A DNA stretch of 64,000 nucleotides from Nocardioides massiliensis (GTDB taxonomy: Bacteria; Actinomycetota; Actinomycetes; Propionibacteriales; Nocardioidaceae): positions 806,001 through 870,000 of the forward strand of contig NZ_JAUSQM010000001.1 in assembly GCF_030811215.1 (NCBI RefSeq). The letters run 5' to 3'. Below the pieces are notes generated by a model. The model was not told the DNA's origin. It searched no databases and saw nothing but the letters and a program-made list of their open reading frames with translations. Every line of letters starts with the position of its first letter. The first letter of the stretch is position 1. Of this stretch, positions 1-8,430 are shown piece by piece. The position numbers and the translations under genes are program-made.

Positions 1-729
1 CATCGCGTCGAGGTCGGCGCGGCGCGCTCGCAGGAAGTCGATCTGCTCGATGCTCGGGCGCACGCTGTGCTTGGCGACGTGCTCCTCGCCGCGCTCCTCC
101 GCGGTCAGGCGGCGCACCTCCGCCTCGACGAGCTCGGTGAACCGCCGCGCGGCCGTGCGCATCGCCCGCTCGCGGACGACGGCGTCGAGGCTCTCGCCCG
201 GCTGGGCGATCAGGGCCTGCAGCAGCTGCTCGACCAGCTGCTCGGGCTGGACGCGCGACATCACGGTGTAGGCCGACCAGGCCTGCTGACCGGGTCCGCG
301 GCCGCGCACCGGCCCGAACCGCCCCACCGCCTCGGCCGCGAGAGCCGCGAGGTCGGCTTCACTGCCCTGCTCCAGCTGCTCCGCCAGCCGGTCGCGGAAG
401 TTGCCGAGCGCGGCGCCGTCGTCGGGTACGCCGGCCGGTGGCGCGTCGGGGCCGCGCCCACCGTCCTGCGCCTCCTCGTCCCGCGCATCGGGGATCCGGG
501 GTCCGCCGCTCACGGCCGGGAACCACAGGTCGAAGAGGGTGTCGAAGGCGGCGCGGTGCATGGGTCGCTTCACCACCGTCGCGGCGTACGCCGCCCGCAG
601 CGCCTCACGGTCGGCCAGCCCCACGGCCGTCACGGCGCGCACGGCGTCGAGGTCCTCGGCCAGCGAGACCGGCATCCCGGCACGCCGCAACGCCTCGACG
701 AAGTCGACGTGGCGCTCGACCAGACCCAT
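1..729 (-). CDS. CoxE-like VWA domain protein, N-terminal part (runs off window)
   Basis: Reading the minus strand from an ATG at 729 gives an open frame of 243 codons that leaves the window at base 1. The visible part begins MGLVERHVDFVEALRRAG and is rich in Asp, Glu and Arg. It matches the helical N-terminal region of CoxE/YehP-type von Willebrand factor A proteins; the VWA domain itself would lie outside the window. The start is 2 nt after the stop of the MoxR ATPase gene, the usual MoxR-VWA pairing in which the ATPase and the metal-binding VWA protein act together as a chaperone or metal-insertion machine. The assignment rests on the neighbour and the N-terminal style, not on a visible MIDAS motif. 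Confidence 0.75.
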   Translation of the reverse strand, partial: MGLVERHVDFVEALRRAGMPVSLAEDLDAVRAVTAVGLADREALRAAYAATVVKRPMHRAAFDTLFDLWFPAVSGGPRIPDARDEEAQDGGRGPDAPPAGVPDDGAALGNFRDRLAEQLEQGSEADLAALAAEAVGRFGPVRGRGPGQQAWSAYTVMSRVQPEQLVEQLLQALIAQPGESLDAVVRERAMRTAARRFTELVEAEVRRLTAEERGEEHVAKHSVRPSIEQIDFLRARRADLDAM

Positions 730-731
730 GG

Positions 732-1643
732 TCAGACCCGGTCGAGCTTCAGCTCGCGGATCACCCGGTCGTGATCGGAGGCGTGCTTGAGGACGACTCC
801 GAGGGTCTGGCGGATCGCGTCGGCGTCAAGGTCCTGCGTGCCCAGCGCGATCAGGGTCTCGGCCCAGTCGACGGACTCCGCGATCGACGGCGACTTCTTC
901 AGCTCCAGCCCGCGCAGGGTGGCGACCAGCCGCACGAGCTCCTCGGCCAGCGCCGCCCGGATCTCCGGCACACGCGAGGTGATGATCGCCAGCTCGCGCT
1001 CGGCGTCGGGGTAGTCGAGGTGTAGGTAGAGGCAGCGCCGCTTGATCGCCTCCGACAGCTCGCGCGTGGCGTTGGAGGTGAGCACGACGAAGGGGCGGCG
1101 TACGGCGGAGACGGTCCCCATCTCGGGGATGGTGACCTGGAAGTCGCTGAGCACCTCGAGCAGCAGGCCCTCGACCTCGACGTCGGTCTTGTCGACCTCG
1201 TCGATCAGCAGCACGGTCGGCTCGCTCCGCCGGATCGCGGTCAGCAGCGGACGGGTGAGGAGGAACTCCTCGGTGAAGATGTCGTCGTGGACGGCGTCCC
1301 ACTCCTGGGCCCCGTCCCCGGCGCCGGCCTGGATGCGCAGCAGCTGCTTCTTGTAGTTCCACTCATACAGCGCGCGTGCCTCGTCGAGACCCTCGTAGCA
1401 CTGCAGCCGGACCAAGGCGGACTCCGTCGCGGCGGCGACCGCCTTCGCCAGCTCGGTCTTGCCGACGCCCGCCGGGCCCTCGAGCAGCAGCGGCTTGCCG
1501 AGGGCGGCGGCGAGATAGACGGTCGTGGCCGTCGCCGCGTCGGTGAGGTAGCCCACGCCCTCCAGCCGCTCGGCGGCGTCGGCGGGGCTGGCGAACAGCT
1601 TCTCGGGTGGCGGCACGGTGCTCACCTGCGTGAGCCTACGCAC
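732..1643 (-). CDS. MoxR-family AAA+ ATPase
   Basis: A 303-aa AAA+ ATPase. Visible motifs are Walker A (GPAGVGKTELAKAVA), Walker B (TVLLIDEVDK), a sensor segment (VVLTSNATRELSEAIKRRC) and the Arg-rich lid, in the MoxR order. MoxR proteins work with VWA partners to activate or insert cofactors into client enzymes, and the partner gene starts 2 nt downstream. The longest start is a GTG at 1643 directly after the ohr stop; a second GTG at 1625 gives MSTVPPPEKLF and is equally possible. The client is not identifiable in the window. Confidence 0.9.
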   Translation of the reverse strand: MRRLTQVSTVPPPEKLFASPADAAERLEGVGYLTDAATATTVYLAAALGKPLLLEGPAGVGKTELAKAVAAATESALVRLQCYEGLDEARALYEWNYKKQLLRIQAGAGDGAQEWDAVHDDIFTEEFLLTRPLLTAIRRSEPTVLLIDEVDKTDVEVEGLLLEVLSDFQVTIPEMGTVSAVRRPFVVLTSNATRELSEAIKRRCLYLHLDYPDAERELAIITSRVPEIRAALAEELVRLVATLRGLELKKSPSIAESVDWAETLIALGTQDLDADAIRQTLGVVLKHASDHDRVIRELKLDRV

Positions 1644-2063
1644 TCACGCGACGGTGAGGGTGACCTCGACGTTGCCACGGGTGGCGTTGGAGTACGGGCA
1701 GACCTGGTGGGCCTGCTCGACGAGCCGCTCGGCGGCCTCGCGCTCGACGCGGGGCAGGGTCACCTCGAGCCCGACCGCGAGCTGGAAGCCCCCGGCCTCG
1801 GTCGGCAGCAGGGACACGTCGGCGACGACCTCGGACTCCTCGACATCGGCGCCCTGGCCCTTGGCGACCAGGCGCAGGGCGGAGTGGAAGCACGCGGCGT
1901 ACCCGGCGGCGAAGAGCTGCTCGGGGTTGGTGGCCCCGCCCGGTCCTCCGAGCTCGGTGGGCATGCGGACGTCGAGGTCGAGGACCTGGTCGCTGCTCTG
2001 GATGTGGCCGTTGCGGCCGTCCCCGGTGGCAACGGCGGTGGCGGTATAGAGCGTTTTTGTCAT
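1644..2063 (-). CDS. ohr: organic hydroperoxide resistance protein Ohr
   Basis: A 139-aa OsmC/Ohr-fold peroxidase that reduces organic hydroperoxides in the cytosol using two cysteines. Both cysteine contexts are visible: AACFHSAL and VCPYSNATRGN. The start is ATG 2063 (MTKTLYTATAVATGDGRNG), which matches the family length; the frame stays open further upstream but runs through the operator. It is transcribed divergently from ohrR 52 nt away, the classic peroxide-sensing pair. Confidence 0.95.
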   Translation of the reverse strand: MTKTLYTATAVATGDGRNGHIQSSDQVLDLDVRMPTELGGPGGATNPEQLFAAGYAACFHSALRLVAKGQGADVEESEVVADVSLLPTEAGGFQLAVGLEVTLPRVEREAAERLVEQAHQVCPYSNATRGNVEVTLTVA

Positions 2064-2092
2064 GTGCGCAAACATATTGTGCGCGATTGAAT
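2064..2092. promoter_or_regulatory. putative OhrR operator between ohr and ohrR
   Basis: The 52-nt gap between divergent ohr and ohrR holds an AT-rich imperfect palindrome, GCGCAAACATATTGTGCGC (2066-2084), in otherwise GC-rich DNA. OhrR is a MarR-type repressor that normally binds such a site in the shared promoter. Position and symmetry support the call; binding is inferred. Confidence 0.6.
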
Positions 2093-2115
2093 GACGCAAG
2101 CGGTACCGTGGGGCG

Positions 2116-2556
2116 ATGCCGTCCGCCCACCCGCAGCTCGACCTCGACGCCCAGCTCTGCTTCCCGCTCTACGCCGCCGCACGCGCCGTGACCGGGCAGT
2201 ACGCCGACCTCCTCGACGAGGTCGGGCTCACCTACCCGCAGTACCTCTGCCTGCTCACGCTGTGGAGCGCGGACGAGCCGCTGACCATCGGGGAGGTCGG
2301 ACGCCGCCTGCGCCTGGACTCCGGCACGCTCACGCCGGTGATGAAGCGCCTGGAGGCTGCGGGTCACGTCCACCGGGAGCGCGACCCCGCCGACGAGCGC
2401 CGGGTGCGGGTGGTGCTGACCAACACCGGGCGCGCCCTGCAGGACCGCGTCGCCGAGGTGCCCGGCCGGCTCTGGGAGCGCCTCGACCTCACCGCCGAGG
2501 ACGCCTCCGACCTGCGTCGCCTCCTCGACGGGATCCTCAGGGCCCTGCCGGCCTGA
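2116..2556 (+). CDS. ohrR: MarR-family organic peroxide sensor OhrR
   Basis: A 146-aa winged-helix MarR protein. The peroxide-sensing cysteine is in its usual N-terminal place ([14 protein letters not shown]), followed by the [11 protein letters not shown] helix, the recognition helix [14 protein letters not shown] and the wing [10 protein letters not shown]. Oxidation of the Cys releases the protein from DNA and derepresses ohr. The last 20 nt overlap the convergent LLM oxidoreductase gene. Confidence 0.93.
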   Translation: MPSAHPQLDLDAQLCFPLYAAARAVTGQYADLLDEVGLTYPQYLCLLTLWSADEPLTIGEVGRRLRLDSGTLTPVMKRLEAAGHVHRERDPADERRVRVVLTNTGRALQDRVAEVPGRLWERLDLTAEDASDLRRLLDGILRALPA

Positions 2557-3625
2557 ACGGCGCCCCGGAGGGCAGCTGCCGGATCGCGGCGATCGCGGCG
2601 GCGAAGGCGTCGTCGTCAGCGGCATCGGCAGGGAGAGCCAGGTTCACCCCGGCGCACCGGCCGGCGTACCGCTCGGCAAGCACCGCGGGCAGCTCGGCGT
2701 ACGTCGCGTGGACCACCAGGTCCGCGACGACCTCATCGGTGAGGACGTCGGAGAGGCCGTCCCACTGCTTCGCCGCGGCCATCGCGCTCAGCCGCTCGCC
2801 GAGATCGCCGTACCCCAACAGGTCGAGCTGTCGGCGGTAGGCCGGCGTGGCGTAGAGGAAGGCCGCCTCCTGCCGTCCGGCGTCCCGGGCGGCGTCCACC
2901 TCGGCGTCAGTGCGCCCGACGAACGGACGTACGTTGGCGACGACCTGCAGCCCCTCGCGGTTGCGCCCCGACCGGGCCGCACCGCGCTCGAGGTCGGGGG
3001 CGAGCAGGTCGGTCAGCACGCGGGGGTGGGAGGCGGTCGGGTGTGCGACGAACCCGTCGGCGACCTCCCCGGCGAGCGCACACATGGCCGGCCCGACCCC
3101 ACCGGTCCAGAGCCGCGGCGCGGGCACGTCGAGAGGGCCGGGGCTGAAGTACGGCTGCAGCCGCCGGAAGGCGTAGTGCGGGCCTTCGTGCTCCAGCGGG
3201 CGCAGGCCCTGGAACGCCGCGAAGATCGCCCGCACCGACGCCACGTAGTCCCGCAGCTGACCGACCGGGTCGACCCAGGTGGCGGAGTAGCGGTCGACGA
3301 TGTTGCCGCGCACCTGCGTGGCCAGGCCGAGGTCGAAGCGGCCGTCGGAGAAGCGGGCGAGGTCCCAGGCGGCGTACGCCGTGAGCATCGGGCTGCGGGC
3401 GAAGGCGACGACCATGCTGGTCCGCACGCGCAGCCGCGCCGTGTGCTCCAGGACCAGCGTGCTGACCACGAACGGGTCGTGCATGGTCTCGGCGACCTGC
3501 ACGGTGTCGACGCCGAGCCGCTCGGCCCGCCGCGCCAGCGCTGCCACGTCGCGGAGCGGGGCGTCGGGCGGCAGGGTCACCGACACCTCGAGGGTGGTCG
3601 GGGCGGCGAGGCTCGTGTCGGTCAC
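2537..3625 (-). CDS. LLM-class (luciferase-like) F420-dependent oxidoreductase
   Basis: A 362-aa TIM-barrel luciferase-like monooxygenase family protein. Recognisable segments are VAETMHDPFVVSTLVLEHT, MVVAFARSPMLTAYAAWDLARFS and PRLWTGGVGPAMCALAGEVADGF. It matches the TIGR03617-type subfamily of actinobacterial F420- or FMN-dependent oxidoreductases; the substrate cannot be read from sequence. The GTG start at 3625 is preceded by GGGAGG. Confidence 0.88.
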   Translation of the reverse strand: MTDTSLAAPTTLEVSVTLPPDAPLRDVAALARRAERLGVDTVQVAETMHDPFVVSTLVLEHTARLRVRTSMVVAFARSPMLTAYAAWDLARFSDGRFDLGLATQVRGNIVDRYSATWVDPVGQLRDYVASVRAIFAAFQGLRPLEHEGPHYAFRRLQPYFSPGPLDVPAPRLWTGGVGPAMCALAGEVADGFVAHPTASHPRVLTDLLAPDLERGAARSGRNREGLQVVANVRPFVGRTDAEVDAARDAGRQEAAFLYATPAYRRQLDLLGYGDLGERLSAMAAAKQWDGLSDVLTDEVVADLVVHATYAELPAVLAERYAGRCAGVNLALPADAADDDAFAAAIAAIRQLPSGAPFRPAGP

Positions 3626-3688
3626 CGCCGCAACCTCCCAACCGGTGCCGCCGCTGCGCGTCCCGGTCCCGGTCAGCGGAAGCGGGCG

Positions 3689-4249
3689 TCAGGCAGGACA
3701 GTCGAGGCCGTGGCGCGACGTGCCGGTCCAGGTCTCGGTGGCGCCACCGGGTCCGCGCAGCCGGTAGGTCCACGTCACGTCGCCGCACGGCGTCTCGGGC
3801 GCGATGAGGACGTTGTAGTCCTCGACCTGTCGCAGCTCGTAGGTGTGCGGGATCAGCGGGTTCCTCGGATCCGGGCTCACCAGCTCGACGGCGTAGCGGA
3901 TGTCGACGACCCGCCAGCGCGGCGTGGAGAGCTCGAAGTGACCGCGGACGCAGAGCGCCTCTCCGTTGACCCCGATCCCCGGCTCGCCGGAGAAGTCGGT
4001 CTGCGGGCGTCCCTCGGTCCTCAGCTCCGTGGTGACCTGCTGGCCGTGTGGGCGCGCTGCGTCCACGTCGAGCGCGCCGTCGAACGCGTGGTCGCAGAAC
4101 GCCGCGACCACGGACGGCCCGGCGGATTCCGGGGGTGCCGGCTCCTCCTCGCCCGAACAGCCCGCTGTCACTACCGCGACCAAGGCGACCAGCGCGACCG
4201 ACACCCGCGAACCGGCACGGCCTCCTGGTCGTGCCCCCCGTACGTCCAT
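3689..4249 (-). CDS. putative lipoprotein, unknown function
   Basis: A 186-aa secreted protein. From ATG 4249 it has an Arg-rich n-region, a hydrophobic stretch (VSVALVALVAVVTAGC) and a lipobox ending in Cys, so it should be lipid-anchored outside the membrane. Four further cysteines (AFCDH, ALCVRG, TPCGD, LDCPA) could form two disulfides. The frame remains open to 4324, but that extension overlaps the divergent SDR start. No known domain recognised. Confidence 0.75.
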   Translation of the reverse strand: MDVRGARPGGRAGSRVSVALVALVAVVTAGCSGEEEPAPPESAGPSVVAAFCDHAFDGALDVDAARPHGQQVTTELRTEGRPQTDFSGEPGIGVNGEALCVRGHFELSTPRWRVVDIRYAVELVSPDPRNPLIPHTYELRQVEDYNVLIAPETPCGDVTWTYRLRGPGGATETWTGTSRHGLDCPA

Positions 4250-4311
4250 GGGCCGAGCGTAGAGCCACACCGCCACCGGTTGGCTCGATGCACGACGGGT
4301 AGGACACCCCC

Positions 4312-5250
4312 ATGAGCCATCCACGACCAGGCGAGGTCATCGTCGTGACCGGCGCGTCGAGCGGCATCGGACGCGCGACGGTCGTCGCCGCCGCTGCCGC
4401 CGGGGCCCACGTCGTCCTGGCCGCTCGCGGCGCCGACGCGCTCGCACTCGCGGAGCAGGAGTGTGCCGAGGCGGGTGCGGCCTCGACGCTCGTGGTCCCC
4501 ACCGACGTCGGGGACGACGCCGCCGTACGCGCCCTCGTCACCGCCGTTCTCGACCAGCACGACCGGATCGACGCCTTCGTCAACTGCGCCGGCGTGGTCG
4601 CCTACGGCCGGGTCGAGGACGTGCCTCCCGAGGTCTTCGACGGCGTACTGCGCACCAACCTGATCGGCTCGGTCAACGTCGCGCGTCACGTCATCCCCGT
4701 GCTGCGTCACCAGGACGCCGGCACCCTCACGCTGGTCGGCTCGGTCGTCGGCCACATCACGGTGCCAGGCATGACGCCGTACGTCCTGAGCAAGTGGGGC
4801 GTGCACGCCCTCGCCCGGCAGCTGAAGCTGGAGAACGCCGACAAGCGCGGAGTCCGGATCTCCTACGTCGCCCCCGGTGGCGTCGACACCCCGATCTACC
4901 AGCAGGCGGCCAACTACGACGGCTTCGAGGGCCGACCCCCGCCACCGACCGCCAGCCCGGAGCGGGTGGCCGCCCAGATCCTCGCGCGGATCAGCAGCGA
5001 CCTGCCCCGCCCCTCGCAGCTGCTGCTGTCCAACCAGGTCATCCGGATCGGCGCGACCGCGCTGCCGATGGTGTACGACGCCATCATCGGGCCCTTCTTC
5101 CAGCACGGCGCGATCGACCGGACCCGGCCCGTGGACCCCCACACCGGCAACGTGCTGGAGTCGCAACCAGACGGCAACCAGGTCCACGGCGACCAGGGCA
5201 ACGCCATCATCGGCATCGCTCGCAACCTGCTCACCCACCTGGGAGTCTGA
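4312..5250 (+). CDS. short-chain dehydrogenase/reductase (SDR)
   Basis: A 312-aa classical SDR with the N-terminal cofactor motif TGASSGIG, the NCAG segment, the catalytic serine region LVGSVVGH and YVLSK (YxxxK). It reduces or oxidises a carbonyl or alcohol with NAD(P)H. The C-terminal extension is longer than in minimal SDRs. The FAD-dependent oxidoreductase follows after 4 nt, suggesting a two-gene redox operon with unknown substrate. Confidence 0.9.
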   Translation: MSHPRPGEVIVVTGASSGIGRATVVAAAAAGAHVVLAARGADALALAEQECAEAGAASTLVVPTDVGDDAAVRALVTAVLDQHDRIDAFVNCAGVVAYGRVEDVPPEVFDGVLRTNLIGSVNVARHVIPVLRHQDAGTLTLVGSVVGHITVPGMTPYVLSKWGVHALARQLKLENADKRGVRISYVAPGGVDTPIYQQAANYDGFEGRPPPPTASPERVAAQILARISSDLPRPSQLLLSNQVIRIGATALPMVYDAIIGPFFQHGAIDRTRPVDPHTGNVLESQPDGNQVHGDQGNAIIGIARNLLTHLGV

Positions 5251-5254
5251 GCCG

Positions 5255-6844
5255 ATGACCACGACGTACGACGCGGTCGTCGTCGGGGCCGGTCCCAACG
5301 GCCTCGTCGCCGCCAACCATCTGCTCGACCGCGGCTGGTCCGTGCTCGTGCTCGAGGCGCAGCCCGACGTCGGGGGCGCGGTGCGCAGCGACCGGGAGGT
5401 CCACCCCGACTACGTGCACGACACGTTCAGCGCCTTCTACCCGTTGGCAGCGGGCTCCCCGACCATCCAGTCGTTCCGGTTGGAGGAGCACGGCCTGCGA
5501 TGGCGGCACGCGCCCGGCGTGCTCGGTCATCCGCTGCCCGACGGCCAGTGGGCGATGCTCCACCGCGACCGGGACGTGACCGCCTCCCTGATGGATGCCC
5601 AGCATCCCGGTGACGGCGACGCATGGCTGGAGCTGTGCGCGACGTGGGATCGCATCGGCGACACGCTCATCGCCGCCCTGCTCACGCCGTTCCCGCCCGT
5701 GCGGCCGGGCATCTCCGCGCTGACGAAGCTGCGCTCGGTGGGCGGCCTGCAGTTTGTGAAGGACCTGCTCACGCCGGTGGCGGACTTCGGTCGCCTCCGC
5801 TTCGGCGGGGCCGCGCCACGGCTCCTGCTCGCCGGCAACGCCGGGCACGCCGACATCCCGCTCGGATCCCCGGGGTCGGGCCTGATGGGCATCCTGCTGA
5901 CGATGCTCGGGCAGACGGTGGGCTACCCGGTGCCGGAGGGTGGTGCGGGCATGCTCACCCAGGCGATGGCGAGCCGGGTGCGGTCCCTGGGCGGCGAGAT
6001 CCGGTGCAACGCCGAGGTGGCCCGGATCGAGGTCGCCGGCGGTCGGGCGGTCGGCGTACGCACGACTGACGGTGAGCGGTACGCCGTACGCCATGCGGTG
6101 GTCGCCGACGTCACGGCCCCGCAGCTCTACGGCGGGCTGGTCCCGGCCGAGGACCTCCCCGCGCGGACGCTGCGGGCGATGGGCTCCTTCGAGATGGACC
6201 CCGGCACCGTCAAGGTCGACTGGGCGCTCGACGGCCCGGTGCCGTGGCAGGTCGAGCCGCCGTACGCGCCCGGGACCTTCCACGTCGCCGACTCCGTCGA
6301 GGAGGCCGCCGACGCCCTGCACCACGTCAACGCCCGCACGATCCCCCCGCAGCCGTTCATGCTGGCCGGGCAGATGACGACCAGCGACCCGACCCGCTCC
6401 CCCGCAGGCACGGAGTCGCTGTGGGCCTACACCCACGTCCCGCAGCAGGTCGATCGCGATCTCGGCGACGACCCGGTCACGGGCAGGTGGGACAGCGACG
6501 AGTGCGAGCGCTTCGCCGACCGGATGCAGGCGCGGATCGAGCGGCTGGCCCCGGGCTTCGGCTCGCGTGTCGTGGCTCGCCGCGTCCTGGGCCCTCGAGA
6601 GATGGAGGCGCGCAACGCCAACCTGATCGGCGGCGGTCTCAACGGCGGCACCTCCCAGCTCCACCAGCAGCTGGTCTTCCGCCCGGTCCCCGGGTGGGGC
6701 CGCACGGAGAGCCCGATCGCCGGTCTCTACCTCGGCTCCGCCTCCGCCCACCCCGGTGGTGGGGTGCACGGCGCGTGCGGGATGAACGCCGCTCGGGCGG
6801 CAGTCGCGCACCGGCGCGTCCGCCGCCTGGTGCCCGGTCGCTGA
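5255..6844 (+). CDS. phytoene dehydrogenase-like FAD-dependent oxidoreductase
   Basis: A 529-aa flavoprotein. Its start (MTTTYDAVVVGAGPNGLVAAN) carries the dinucleotide-binding GxGxxG motif, followed by VLEAQPDVGGAVRS. The C-terminal LYLGSASAHPGGGVHGACGMNAA is the typical FAD-binding end of the CrtI/COG1233 family. Many actinobacterial members are not carotenoid enzymes, and no carotenoid genes are nearby, so the substrate is left open. It lies 4 nt after the SDR, probably co-transcribed. Confidence 0.88.
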   Translation: MTTTYDAVVVGAGPNGLVAANHLLDRGWSVLVLEAQPDVGGAVRSDREVHPDYVHDTFSAFYPLAAGSPTIQSFRLEEHGLRWRHAPGVLGHPLPDGQWAMLHRDRDVTASLMDAQHPGDGDAWLELCATWDRIGDTLIAALLTPFPPVRPGISALTKLRSVGGLQFVKDLLTPVADFGRLRFGGAAPRLLLAGNAGHADIPLGSPGSGLMGILLTMLGQTVGYPVPEGGAGMLTQAMASRVRSLGGEIRCNAEVARIEVAGGRAVGVRTTDGERYAVRHAVVADVTAPQLYGGLVPAEDLPARTLRAMGSFEMDPGTVKVDWALDGPVPWQVEPPYAPGTFHVADSVEEAADALHHVNARTIPPQPFMLAGQMTTSDPTRSPAGTESLWAYTHVPQQVDRDLGDDPVTGRWDSDECERFADRMQARIERLAPGFGSRVVARRVLGPREMEARNANLIGGGLNGGTSQLHQQLVFRPVPGWGRTESPIAGLYLGSASAHPGGGVHGACGMNAARAAVAHRRVRRLVPGR

Positions 6845-6890
6845 GCCAACTCCGCCCCTCGGGCCCGCAACGTCTGTATCTTGCAGGTTC

Positions 6891-8360
6891 GTGACCTCCG
6901 TGCTCGACGAGACCGCGGCGTCGGGCTCGCGCACGGTGCGTGCGGCAAACCCCAACGCCGTCGTCGTCGTCCTCGTCCTGGCCGGCATCACCGCGGCGCT
7001 CATGCAGACGCTGGTGGTGCCGCTCCTCGGTGACCTCCCCCGCCTGCTGGACACCTCGTCAGCCACGGCCTCGTGGGTCGTCACCGCCACCCTCCTGACC
7101 GCGGCTGTCGCCACGCCCGTCAGCGGGCGGCTCGGCGACCTCTACGGCAAGCGCCGGGTGATGCTCGGTTGCACCGTCGTGCTGGCGATCGGCTCGGCCG
7201 TCTGCGCGCTCAGCGAGACCGCGGCGCCGATGATCGTCGGGCGCGGGCTCCAGGGGGTCGGCATGGGGCTCGTGCCGCTCGGCATCGCGGCGATGCGCGA
7301 CGTCGTCCCCGCCGACCGGCTCGGACCCTCGATCGCCGTCATGAGCGCGGCCATGGGAATCGGCGGCGGCCTCGGGCTGCCCACCGCTGCTGCCGTTGCG
7401 GAGTACGGCGACTGGCACCTGCTCTTCTGGGGAGCGACCGTGCTCGCGATCCTCGTCGGCGTCCTGATCCTCGTGCTGGTCCCTGCCGCGCCTGTGGGGG
7501 CGCGCGGACGGTTCGACGTCGTCGGCGCACTCGGACTCGGGACCGGTCTGGTCTGTCTGCTGCTCGGGATCTCCCAGGGCGGCGAGTGGGGATGGACCAG
7601 CGCACCCACCCTCGGCTGCCTGGTCGCCGCGGTGGTGGTGCTGCTGATCTGGGGGCGCTTCGAGCTCGGCTCCGACCACCCGCTGGTCGACCTGCGCGTG
7701 ACCGCACGTCCGGTCGTGCTGCTCACCAACGTCGCCGGTCTCGTGCTGGGGTTCGCGATGTTCGCCCAGACGCTGGTCGTGCCGCAGCTGTTGCAGCTGC
7801 CGGTCGAGACCGGCTACGGCCTGGGGCAGAGCATGGTCGCGATGGGGCTGTGGATGCTCCCCGGCGGACTGGTGATGACCATCGTCTCCCCGTTCGGAGC
7901 CCGCCTCTCGCGGCTCACCAGTCCCCGGATCACCCTGGCGGTCGGATCGGCCGTGATCGCGGCGGGGTACGCCCTCGCCGTACTGCTGATGGGCTCGCCG
8001 TGGGGCCTCGCCGTCACCAACGGCGTCGCCAGTGCCGGGGTCGGGTTGGCGTACGGCGCCCTGCCCGCCCTGATCATGGGCTCCGTGCCGCTCTCGGAGA
8101 CCGGATCGGCCAACAGCGTCAACTCGCTCATGCGCTCGGTCGGGACGACGTTCGCCTCGGCCGTGATGGCCGCGGTGCTCATCCAGCTCACCGTCGACTT
8201 CGGCGGTGTCGCCGTCCCGAGCGAGACCGGCTTCCGTGTCGCGCTCCTCATCGGCGCCGGCGTGGCGATCCTGGCGGCGCTGGTCGCGCTCGCCATCCCC
8301 GCCCGCGCCAGCCGTGAAGCGGAGGAGCGGATCGAGCACGAGGTCGACGAGCTGGAGTAG
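6891..8360 (+). CDS. MFS transporter (DHA2-like drug/solute exporter)
   Basis: A 489-aa integral membrane protein with about 14 hydrophobic helices. The MFS signature GRLGDLYGKRRVMLGC lies between helices 2 and 3, and GRGLQGVGMGLVPLGIAAMRD is a typical motif C region. The acidic cytosolic tail ends EEERIEHEVDELE-like. It probably exports drugs or metabolites with proton antiport. The GTG start is at 6891. It follows the FAD oxidoreductase by 46 nt and could be co-transcribed. Confidence 0.88.
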   Translation: MTSVLDETAASGSRTVRAANPNAVVVVLVLAGITAALMQTLVVPLLGDLPRLLDTSSATASWVVTATLLTAAVATPVSGRLGDLYGKRRVMLGCTVVLAIGSAVCALSETAAPMIVGRGLQGVGMGLVPLGIAAMRDVVPADRLGPSIAVMSAAMGIGGGLGLPTAAAVAEYGDWHLLFWGATVLAILVGVLILVLVPAAPVGARGRFDVVGALGLGTGLVCLLLGISQGGEWGWTSAPTLGCLVAAVVVLLIWGRFELGSDHPLVDLRVTARPVVLLTNVAGLVLGFAMFAQTLVVPQLLQLPVETGYGLGQSMVAMGLWMLPGGLVMTIVSPFGARLSRLTSPRITLAVGSAVIAAGYALAVLLMGSPWGLAVTNGVASAGVGLAYGALPALIMGSVPLSETGSANSVNSLMRSVGTTFASAVMAAVLIQLTVDFGGVAVPSETGFRVALLIGAGVAILAALVALAIPARASREAEERIEHEVDELE

Positions 8361-8366
8361 GGCCTC

Positions 8367-8430
8367 CGGTCGTCGAGTGCCCCGACCCACGGTCGTCGAG
8401 TGCCCCCGAGGAACGAGGGGGTGTATCGAG
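8367..8430. repeat. REP-like intergenic repeat (partial plus full copy)
   Basis: A short copy of ggtcgtcgagtgcccc at about 8368 is followed by a fuller copy at 8391-8430. The fuller copy is almost the reverse complement of the repeat at 41250-41291 on the other side of the mobile element, so this is a dispersed host repeat of the REP type. The IS110 element begins at or just after its end. Confidence 0.7.
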